Source: Promerops cafer (Eukaryota; Chordata; Aves; Passeriformes; Nectariniidae). Taken from it: a stretch of 64,000 nucleotides of DNA. Below the pieces are notes generated by a model, which made no database searches, was not told the origin of the DNA, and worked only from the letters and a program-made list of their open reading frames with translations. The position numbers and the translations under genes are program-made. The stretch spans positions 186,001-250,000 of the forward strand of contig VZSE01006228.1 in NCBI GenBank assembly GCA_013398275.1. The letters run 5' to 3'. Shown here piece after piece: positions 39,944 to 49,552 of the stretch (its first letter is position 1; each line of letters begins with the position of its first letter).

Positions 39944-42900
39944 CCAAGATGTCTGGACACGCAGCAACCCATCGATAGCTGCTGCTGCTGGCAGCAGGAC
40001 ACCCCCTCCACCCTCTGGGCAAACCACCACATCCCTATTTACCAACTGAATTACATTTTGGGCTGGGTTAAAAAGAGGGGACATGACTCAGGAAGAAAGA
40101 TAAGTAGTTGCCGTAAACACAGAAAAAACACACAAAAAGCCCCTGTGTTCACATCATTGCACAAATGTCTAGATGTAACGGGTCTAGCTGAGATGGAGTT
40201 CATTTTTCCCACTGCAGTAAAAGAAAAATCTGAAAAGGAGGAGGAAGGGTGGGCATTTGTTCTTTACAGCATTGGCTTTCTGGAGCAACTGCTACAGGTG
40301 CTGAAGCTCTGCTTCCCTGAAAGTGGCCAGGTATTGCTTGTCGATGGGAACTAGAGAATAAAACCTTCAGTTTTTTCCTTTGCTTATGCGTGCACAACCT
40401 TTCACTTTTGCTTTAGTATACTACATTTTCTCAAACCACGAGCTGTTTTCCATTTTGTTTTCTCTCCCTTGTCCAGCTGAGAAGGAGGTGTTATAGGGCA
40501 TCTTGGTGGGCACCTGGCATCTAGCCAAGGTCAGCCTGCCACAACAGATAAAGCATTTATTCTTAAGTTTTCTTTGGATTATCATTTTAGATATGAATTA
40601 ACTCTTTTTAAAGAAAACTGCTCAGAATAAATGTTTTCACCTTAAATATTTTTACAGCCATGCTTTTGCAAATCTAGATGTTAAATTGGCATGGAATAAT
40701 ATAGCATAGTAAGATTAAAAAGACCACCTTTACCTTCTTAATTTGTAAGAGCAGTTCCCACTCTCCACATCTTGCATCTTCCAGGTGCAGAAATAGAACT
40801 GGGGTCTTGACTTTCATGTGCAGCTCATCTGAATTTGTAGAAGTACTGAAGGAGCACAGTCAACATCCTACTTAAATTCAGTAGTAAAAGTACTTCTGTT
40901 TGCTTTATATTGAGAAAGTCATTGTGAGACTACAAACAAGTGAGTGAACCTGCCAGAAATCTAGGACAGTCTGTTGCTGTTATATTGGCATTTTTAAAGC
41001 CAAGTGATATATTTTCTCTCAGCTTGGTCCATCCAAACATCAGATTTTAGGAAGTCTTTGTATTTTATTTTTCCTGCTGCTGTCCAAGAATGCAAGTTTA
41101 TCCTTTTACAGAGACAATTGGACCAATCATCTTCTGAAATAAAATTATGAAAGAAATATTCATTCCATGACAGATTCCAAGGTTTAAAGTTTCTGTGGGA
41201 TTTTTTCATTTTGTTTTATTTTTTTTTATAAATTATTTTCACACACAGGGAAATCAGCTTCACACAAGACCTGCACTCCACAGCTGGATCTGCTTCCAAG
41301 TCTCAGTCTGAAGGTGGGGTATGGACTTTGGATATTTTTAGCCACAAAATATGTGAACTACAAAAGTATGTAAACTACACATATATTTGCCTGTTCTTTC
41401 AAAGGAATTCTTTTCATTGCAGTAAAAAAATATTGCCCACAGAAAGTTGGCAGAGTAGTAGTCCATGTCCCAGCAGATGCCTATGGAATGTTTCTGACTG
41501 CTCTGCATGCTAAAATGTGTGGCTTTATAAATAGTGTTAAAATATTCAACTCTAGTTAAAAAAAAAAAGTCTAAAAAAACATTCATTTATTCTCCCCAAG
41601 GCACATGTAATGTGGACTATAAACAATGCACTAATAAACCAGCCTTTCCCCAAATGCTTTTCTCATCTACTGCTTTAAAAATGTGACCAGAATGGTCTCA
41701 CTTAGGTCAAATAGGACGATTTGCTAATTAAATCAATATTTGGGAGAGTGTGGTTGATGCAATATGGTAATTCATCACCAATTTCATATCTAATTATGAG
41801 CATAGATTTCCTAGATTTAGGAAAGCATTTAGATGAACATATACATAAGTTTGTCTTCAAGAGAGGGTATAGATACAGCATTGTATTTTAGCTAATTATC
41901 TGTACCCGTTTTTTCTTATTAGCTAATTTTAACTGCTACTTTGTTCAACATATAAGCTCTTTGAATGGTTCTTGGAAACATGCTTAGTTCTCTTAGGTAT
42001 GGAAAGGTGAAGGACAATTCAGGTGGTTTGAGTATAGCCCAAAATTATCAATTTTGAGAGCTACTTCAATCAAATAAAATTTTAAGGTATGCTTAAAGCT
42101 AATAATGTTCTTATTTTCTTTCCTAAGAAAAAGTTATTGTTCTATTAAAATGATTACACATACAGCTAGTAAAGTTTTTTATTACTTTAGCATCTTTCCA
42201 TTGATGATCTAAAAATGTGTTTTAAAGGTGTGTGCATAAAGCAATTAAATATTCCTCTAAAATGAGTAGCTACTTACCCCGAATTCTCAGTATTCATAAC
42301 AAGATGTACATTAAATTATCCATTTCTTTGAAGATTTGTAGTGATTGAATCTGCATTTTCTCAAAATACTTATTTGAAAGTATTCTGCCTTTGCCCTTAC
42401 TGCATGAACTTGCTTCATCATACCACTTGATTGTCTAGGTCTGAAATCCAACTACTTCCTAAATTAAATGGTTTGCTGCAGTAGTACAGTGTTTCTGTGC
42501 CTCAGTGGAATGTCTGCCCATCACATGCAATGGTCGGCTGTGATGCTCATCCTCCAAGGCTTTTGTAGCTCATCTCTTCTTCCCCACCGCTCTCCACTTG
42601 TATATCACCATTGGTACACATTTAGCTATTAACGCTGAGTCAACAACCCTGCTTCAAAAAATGTCTCCTTTTTTCCTTCTACAGCTTCTTTCCGCTTAGC
42701 ATTTATTTTTTGTCTTTTTTTCTTTTTTCTTTCCCACAACTTTGCATACTGAATGGCTTAAGGTCAACGTAAGTGTAGTCTAACTAAAACCAATCCTTCT
42801 TATCTTACTTCCAGCACCCTTTCCACTCACACTTTCTGTGGCTGCCAAAACGATCCTTTTCCTTGTAATCCGAACAATCTTTGATTCTTCTTTTGATATC

Positions 42901-43141
42901 TCTCCTCAGAGTCTAACTATAAGTAAACAGTCAGACCCACATAAATTATTTTTGTCTATCTTTGCAAAGGGTCCAAGTATCATTTATTGAAATTCAAAAT
43001 TTTGCGGAGCTCTGTCCTGCTTATACTTTGAAAGTCTCTCCTTTAGTCTTGTGATTAATTTAATAGCTTACATTTAATTAAAATTATTCATGAAGTTCTT
43101 TTTATGTCACCTTTAAAAATATTTTACTACAACAGCAATTG

Positions 43142-43216
43142 TTATAATGCCATCATTATATAGAGTTGTACAGCCATCATTATTATTACATTTATTATAA
43201 TGCCATCATTATATAG
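43142..43216. repeat. Direct duplication with 53-bp offset
   Basis: A 22-base sequence starting TTATAATGCCATCATTATAT occurs at 43142-43163 and again, identically, at 43195-43216. The intervening bases are also ATC/ATT-rich. The second copy ends about 30 bp before the large 12-bp array, so this duplication and the array probably belong to one unstable simple-sequence locus. Confidence 0.9.
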
Positions 43217-43245
43217 CATTTCCAAACCCTTCTTCATAATTCCTT

Positions 43246-43381
43246 TTCTTCGTCATCTTCTTCGTCATCTTCTTCGTCATCTTCTTCGTCATCTTCTTCG
43301 TCATCTTCTTCGTCATCTTCTTCGTCATCTTCTTCGTCTTCTTCTTCGTCTTCTTCTTCGTCTTCTTCTTCGTCTTCGTCG
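43246..43381. repeat. 12-bp tandem array with a CpG in every unit
   Basis: Seven identical copies of TTCTTCGTCATC (43246-43329) are followed by four identical copies of the variant TTCTTCGTCTTC (43330-43377). Eleven CpG sites fall exactly 12 bp apart from 43251 to 43371, with two more at 43377 and 43380. All unit lengths are multiples of three. The plus strand therefore gives Leu-Leu-Arg-His repeats inside an open frame at 43200-43562, and one minus-strand frame gives Asp-Asp-Glu-Glu repeats between stops. Neither frame has a proper gene context, so the array is called as a minisatellite and not as coding sequence. Confidence 0.93.
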
Positions 43382-43451
43382 TCTCCTTCTTCTCCTTCTT
43401 CTCCTTCTCCTCCTCCTCCTTCTCCTCCTCCTCCTTCTACTTCTTCTCCTT
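43382..43451. repeat. Homopyrimidine CTT/CCT tract
   Basis: Positions 43382-43438 contain only C and T (57 bases), built from CTT, CTC and CCT triplets with mirror-like symmetry. After one A, a further C/T run reaches 43451. Long mirror-symmetric polypurine-polypyrimidine tracts are known to be able to form triplex (H-) DNA and to impede replication. That property is inferred here, not shown. Confidence 0.92.
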
Positions 43452-43545
43452 GTCATTATTATTGTCATTATTATTATTGTCATTGTTATTATTATTATTG
43501 CCATCTTCATCATCATCCTCTTCATCATCACCATCACCATCTTTC
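43452..43545. repeat. ATT/GTC and ATC triplet repeat tail
   Basis: This is the continuation of the compound repeat. It holds interrupted ATT triplets with GTC every few units (about 43453-43500), then ATC and CTC triplets such as CATCATCATC and CATCACCATCACCAT up to about 43543. The minus strand reads Asn- and Asp-rich in one frame. The change of motif along the block shows step-by-step growth of a single microsatellite cluster. Confidence 0.85.
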
Positions 43546-46500
43546 ACATAGTAAGTATTTAGAAATAAAAATTGCTGAAAGTTCAGGTCACGCGCACCCC
43601 CTTTCTTGTTTTTCAGCAAAGTTCTGGCGATATGTGCACACATGAAAATACAAAAAAATATATGAAACTCTTTGGCAGCCAGGTTTCAGTGGTTAGCATC
43701 TTTCTTTGGAGCTGTCTTCATGCCAAGAGGATCTGTGCTTGATGTGGGAACAGTTTTGTTGACTTCATAATGCTTCTTTGTTTTGGAGGGAAAATAAACA
43801 CCTTTTGGACCAGCTTTAAAACATGTGTTGCAAGGACTCATGAAAGAAACAGATTTTTTTATTGTCTGATTGAACAGGTCAAAAGGTGAAACTGCAAATA
43901 TGTTCGGCCCTGATTGATAGACTTTGCTGTAGAATATCTGCCTGCGTGATTCCCCAGGGCTGTTCAGCTGAGAAAGTGTTGTATGATCAAACCTGCTCTC
44001 AGTGGCTTGGGTAACAACAAGGGCAGTCAGGGCATGGACGGTAGCTCACTGCAATTTCATTTTTCATAGTTCATCTGGGGATTTTTGGTTTTTTCCTAAG
44101 TCCCCATTTCCTGAGAGGAAAAATCCACAACTCAGTTTGGACCTAACCTTTCCTGAAATTAAAGCAAACTAAGTTTCAGGTTACTTTTTGAGTACACTTT
44201 TTCTATCTAAGGATATCAAAACAAAGTCGGGGGAGATATTGCTACTTCTCTTATAATGGAAGTTGTTCTGAACTGAGTATGAGATTCACATTACTAGAGC
44301 TTCAGCATTCACTCTTCTGCAGTCCTAGTCCCACACATAAAAGAAACCTTAATTAAGAAGTGAGGTTTGTGATACAAAACTAGGTACAAACCTTACTGAT
44401 GGTTCTGCCAGAAGCAGAGCTTTCACCAGGTTTCCCTTTGACAATTTTTTTGCCTGATGTTTAGCTCACCATAGTCACTCTATAGTGACCATTCATCTGT
44501 CTTCTACATGTATGTCATCTCTCTTTTCAGGTTTACTGAGTTTGAGTGAAATTTGCTGATGCGTTCAAATGTACAATTACTGAAATATCTGACAGACAGG
44601 GATACTCACGACAAGATCTCCAAATCACTAGTGTTTCAGGAAAGAAACCAGACTAAAAGATTATGAAATAAAATATCCACCTTCACCCAGCCCTAAAAAC
44701 TGAGGCATAAACTGAGAAATCTTCTGCAAGAAGTTTTTCTTCTGAAAAAAAGCTCTGGTAAGTCTCAGATGCCCAATATAGGTTCTGGCACAGCTCATGA
44801 TTTGATGTTAATGTCCCTTCTATCCAGCTGTGATGGTTATCAGTACACAGTGTAGAATAACCCTAGGCAGATATAATATGTTCATCAACAAATTGCTTAA
44901 GACAATCACCAAATAAATTTATAGATCAGGATTGTTCCATGCATATTTTCACCATCATTTGGTGTCAAATATCAACATAAATCAACATAAACAGAGCAGT
45001 ATAAATATAACAACTATTTAGAGAATGTTAGCTGTTATCCAGCTTCTACTTTTTATCTAGAGTAACAGATAAAGGGAATTCATTTACTATCTGAAATGCT
45101 CAGCCGGTTTAAATTCTGAGAAATACTTAAACACTGAAAAATGATTAAGTTCTATAAGCTGCATTTCTCTTTGGGCTCTTGCTCTGCCTCCATGCTCATC
45201 TTCTTTAGATTTGTGTTTGTTGTACAGGTATGAGAAAGTGCTGTGCAGTTTAACCATAAGACTCTTGTAAAACAAGTCTGTAGACATTGTTTGTTTGCCT
45301 CTGAAAGGTTCTCCTGTTTTCCTGCATTATATAAATACTGAATAAAAAAATTGAAGTCTTGAAACACAGTCATAAAAGTTTAACCAGACAGGTGGAAGCT
45401 TGGTTTAATAGCAGATCTCTTCAAAGAAATTTCACATTTGGTTTGTCCAGGTTGTATAAACTGTAGAAAATAAAAAGCTGCCTTTCCATAGTTTACTGGG
45501 TTGCAAATATAATTTCATTATTTACATTAGCAATTAAATATATAAACTATCAAGGTCAAAGTTAAACATGAAGCTTTGGCCTTTTGATGGCTTGATTTAT
45601 TGGTTTGTTACTAGCTCTACTTGAGCATCATCATTTCCCTGATCTGTGAGCTTGCATTAATTGCTTATTGCAAAAATAGTGACCATATTTATTTTACATG
45701 TGGCCAGCACATTATGACCTTCTCACTGACTCTTGAATTTTGTAGTCCCTAAAAGCAGGGGGAGAAAGAAACATCCTAAACTCTTGTTTCGTTCCACTTG
45801 GCACTCTATGAGCTGCATTCTGCCATTTCTCTGCTTTCTATTACCCTTGCAGATGACTTGATATTATGGTGGATGCAACCTATGTATGCATCCGAATTAA
45901 ACTGGATTGCAGATCAAAAGAAGCCAATTTGCAGAGATATCTAATTGATGCTGAGGATCTGACATCCAAAATCACACACATGCCAGGGTTTTCCAGGCTT
46001 CCAACTAACTATTGCCTGGCACCAGGTCTGACTTGTGCTAGAGAGTGCTTGCTGTGGTCCCATTTTTCAGGTGTGGGAAAAAACAAGTTCATTAATCCTA
46101 AACCAGTTCCATTATGCAAACCAGAGCACAGGAAGTGAGTAGGATTGTCATATCCACCTCCAAAGTATGGTCCTGGTTCAATGGAACTCTAAAGTGGATA
46201 CATGTTGTCTCAGAAAAAAGATCTACCTAGACCAGTATCCTCTCCAGTAGAAGGTAGTAGCTCAGGGGAAGGATGCAAGGAGCAGGATGAGCATGTGGTG
46301 ATAACGAATATTACTGTCCACAGACAACACAGATTCACTGAAATGATAAATCCTGAGTCAAGATTATGGAGAGGCCTCTCTGTGAGGATTCACAGGTCCT
46401 GAGACTGCTTTTCCACGATTTTTCTTATAACCGTTATTAAGTCCATCCAAGCAGCAGTCCTGATAATATGTAAACACTCCAAATGTGCCCATTTGTAGAG

Positions 46501-49450
46501 TTTTAGAGCTTTCACTTTCACTTTTTTTCCTTCACATCAGTGTCTTCAGGCATTTCCAATGGTGCAGCCAAAGTGTCTTACATTGGATCTCTAGTAGGAA
46601 GCAGACCCAGGACTTACTGGTCATGTAGCTCCACTGCGCTAACGGAACAATATTTGGACCAGAATGTGCTGGAATTATGACTGTGGTCTCCAAGTCAGGC
46701 ATGCCTCATCTCTTCCAAACAACATTCTTGTACAGATTAGAGGATAATCTGACCGGCAGGCCCAGCCAATTTAAACAGTAATTGAAATAGCTGAGAGTGT
46801 TTTATTTGGCAGAAACTGATTGCTCTGCTTCATTTTTTAATGAACAAACAATCAAGGTCAATCATAATAGTTTGATTAATATAAGAAGTCATTTTTTCTC
46901 TTAAGATAGTTCCCCATGTTATGTTTCTAAAATAAAACATAGAAAAGACAGACAGAAAGAAAAGATTCCTTGGGCCCTTGGTGGGACATTATAAATATCA
47001 GTCAATGAATAAAATCCTGAAATGATGGTGAAACCACAAAAAGCAAAACAGTTCCCCTTTTGGCTAGAGGTAGGCAAAGGTATTTCAGATGCAAGGAAGG
47101 GGGAAACCTCAGGAAGCCCAGACTCATTAAAAGATTGAGGTTCATTTTCCTGAGTCTCAGAAACATTTAGGAAAACAACATTAAACAAAAAGCAAACTAA
47201 AACTTCCCCTGAAAGTTCTATAACCTTATTGAGTCTCCTGCAAAAAGCCAAGGACTTTCTTTCATTCCACTTGCTTTTGACCAACCCTGTACTATAAAGA
47301 AAAAAACCAAGAAAAAAGAACCTAGTCCAAAAGCAAAATTTCAGTGAGGAAAGTAAATGTATTTTAAACAACCAGCACACATCACTAATTGACAGCTGCC
47401 TAGTGATTTACAGGAGACAGCCTGTTAGCACTGGTACAGGGCCAAGTGGTACCACATCACTGAGAACATCTCAGCTGCTGCTTGGTCATGGAGAGCTCAG
47501 ACTCTCCTTCCCACTGTCACCATCTTAGGAAAGCACTGGTATTCATCTAAGTACTTAGGCCACATGCTTAATTTTAATCATGTACTTTCCTCAAAAGAGA
47601 TGCATGTGAACATGTGCTAGGGATTTAGACCTGTGATAGAGTTTTTTATGGAATTGCTCCTTCCAGGAATGGCATACATCTGAAGGCAATATGGGAAGTA
47701 TTGACTGCCAAGATGAAGACTGTGTCTTTCCTGTGGGTGAGTTGTGGATTTGAGTTCTCAGACCAACTAATTTGGCACCTTGCAGAAGGAATTTAAAGAT
47801 GTCAACTGTTTCCTGGAGATAACGTGTGAGTAACAATACATGGTGCTCAGTCACGGGCTGGAATGATGCATTCAGTAACTCTGTCAAGGAATACAAACAC
47901 TGATCTGTGTAGTTTAGTCTGAAGTGAGGGTGGCTGAGGGAACCACCGTGTGTGTTGAATTCAGTAATTAAGTACCTTCTAATATTTTCATTTTTGTTAA
48001 GTACGTGTTAGGTTTACCAGCACAACATGAATGCAGGGGTAAGTTGGCTTAGTCAGGGATGTCACTCCCAAATAGTGGAAATGACTTTCTGTGCCTTACA
48101 TTAATTAATAAAATGTAATACACATTAACGCCTATCTTCTGGGTACTTATATTCCATGTTGTGAAAAGCCTTGTAGACTTTTTCCATTGGTCCTGTCTGA
48201 TTTCCTGATAGCAAGAATAAAATATGCATTGAACTCCAAGTAGACAGACTCCTTTTGTTTTACAGTCCCATTGTTATAAAGGAGTTTTGGCAATTTATCT
48301 GTAAAAAGGATTAATCACAGGAGTACTGAAAATATGCTCATGAACTGATTTTGTCAGTGAGCTTGAGTGGCTGGTCTGGACCATGTTACATACAATGAAA
48401 TGAGGTCACATATCTGGCCAGCTCTGAATCTTCCTCTCTTCTTCATCACTAGTCATATTGTAGAATTTTTGGGAAATATTTTGAGAAATAGCACATCTGC
48501 ACCTACTTCCCACTCCACAGGGACAGCATATTCAACACAGATGAGTCTCTCCAGTTAAGCGTTTCATTCAAATTAGGTCCAAGATTCTGATGAGTTCCTC
48601 TTTAAAATAATTTGAGGATTGATTTGATTTTGATTTTACTTGCAGAAACTGCTGCTCCCACCATTTCTTCATTGCTTGTTGAGTCAAGAGTTCTCACAGC
48701 TGGAATGCTCCAATGCCATGTTGCCATCTGCTCTAGGATTTTCCTTCCATACTAATATTCTAATTGCTACTTAAAGATCACAATTCCATGCTCTGACTTT
48801 GACACTGAGGTTTTGGATGTGAGAACCTTATTCTATTTATATAAACAGCAAGGATGTATCATTGTGCAATCATTTTGTTGATATCTTATTAGAATACTTA
48901 GACTGTTTTTCTATGCTCAGGATGGCTTAATAGGATTACCTTATTATGAAAGAAACATTTATCCTCAAGTTCAAGAGGTGTTTATTAAAGACTCATGTGC
49001 TACACCACAGAATGGCCTTTACCTCAGGATGTGTGTGACCTGTGTCAGATATCATTTGCACTGAAAATATCATCAGATTTTCCTCCATTTTATAAAAAAG
49101 GCTTTTCTGGAGACAACAGAACAAACAGCTTTCCCAGTTAGCTGTGCTTCTTAGATTGTACTTGAGAGAGCTGCATCATGTTTGAGATTTTTGTAGTAAT
49201 ATGATAAATACATTTTATAATATAATAAAGTGGAAGTAATTTTATTCTTTTAAACCAGAATTGTTGCATACTGTAGCATTTGAATCTGGCAGGTGGAAAA
49301 GAAACCACATTAATGAATTGTACTAGGAAAGAATACTTTGTGATTTTCTAATGCCTTTAATTTGAGGATCTCAAAACACTTTCTATACTTGCATTACCTT
49401 TCGTAGCATGTTTGTGAGTATCTGAAACCTTTTTAATTCACATTAAAAAA
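43546..49450. other. Non-coding DNA, no gene seen
   Basis: No exon or classified repeat is supported. The longest frame (46919-47380, minus strand, 153 codons) is rich in Phe, Leu and Ser, as chance frames opposite A-rich DNA often are, and shows no domain. A perfect 10-bp doublet ATCAACATAA lies at 44971-44990. The rest looks like unique AT-rich DNA. Confidence 0.6.
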
Positions 49451-49479
49451 GAAGAGAAAAAGAGAGAGAGATGATAGAT

Positions 49480-49540
<61 letters not shown>

Positions 49541-49552
49541 GATAGATAGATG
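49451..49552. repeat. AG-rich tract and GATA microsatellite
   Basis: A GA-rich stretch (49451-49470) runs into a tetranucleotide array. Fifteen uninterrupted AGAT units occupy 49481-49540, with imperfect GATA units on both sides (49472-49480 and 49541-49552). Uninterrupted arrays of this length are usually highly polymorphic between individuals. GATA arrays were classically described as enriched on some sex chromosomes, but one array says nothing about chromosome identity. Confidence 0.95.

Larger units (their letters stand above)
30191..43141. other. Non-coding DNA, no gene seen
   Basis: No exon, RNA gene or classified mobile element was found. The largest open frame, 39860-40354 on the plus strand (164 codons), has no domain and overlaps minus-strand frames of similar quality. 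The stretch holds a 22/24-bp tandem pair (31845-31890), a 20-T run (33572-33591), shorter T runs near 30650, 36640 and 41221, a GC- and CpG-richer patch at 39840-40010 and a TAATTA cluster at 41725-41939. Confidence 0.6.

Noticed and set aside
39860..40354. 164-codon plus-strand open frame, the longest in the window
   Set aside because: No domain is recognised, it begins inside a GC-richer patch with fewer stops, and it overlaps minus-strand frames of equal quality.
43325..43540. Minus-strand poly-arginine frame
   Set aside because: Also a translation artefact of the pyrimidine-rich repeat.
43200..43562. 120-codon plus frame encoding Leu-Leu-Arg-His and poly-Leu
   Set aside because: It is a direct translation of a compound microsatellite; open only because the repeat is triplet-phased and lacks stops.
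46919..47380. 153-codon minus-strand open frame with hydrophobic segments
   Set aside because: The Phe/Leu-rich content follows from A-rich sequence on the opposite strand; there is no signal of a real membrane protein family.
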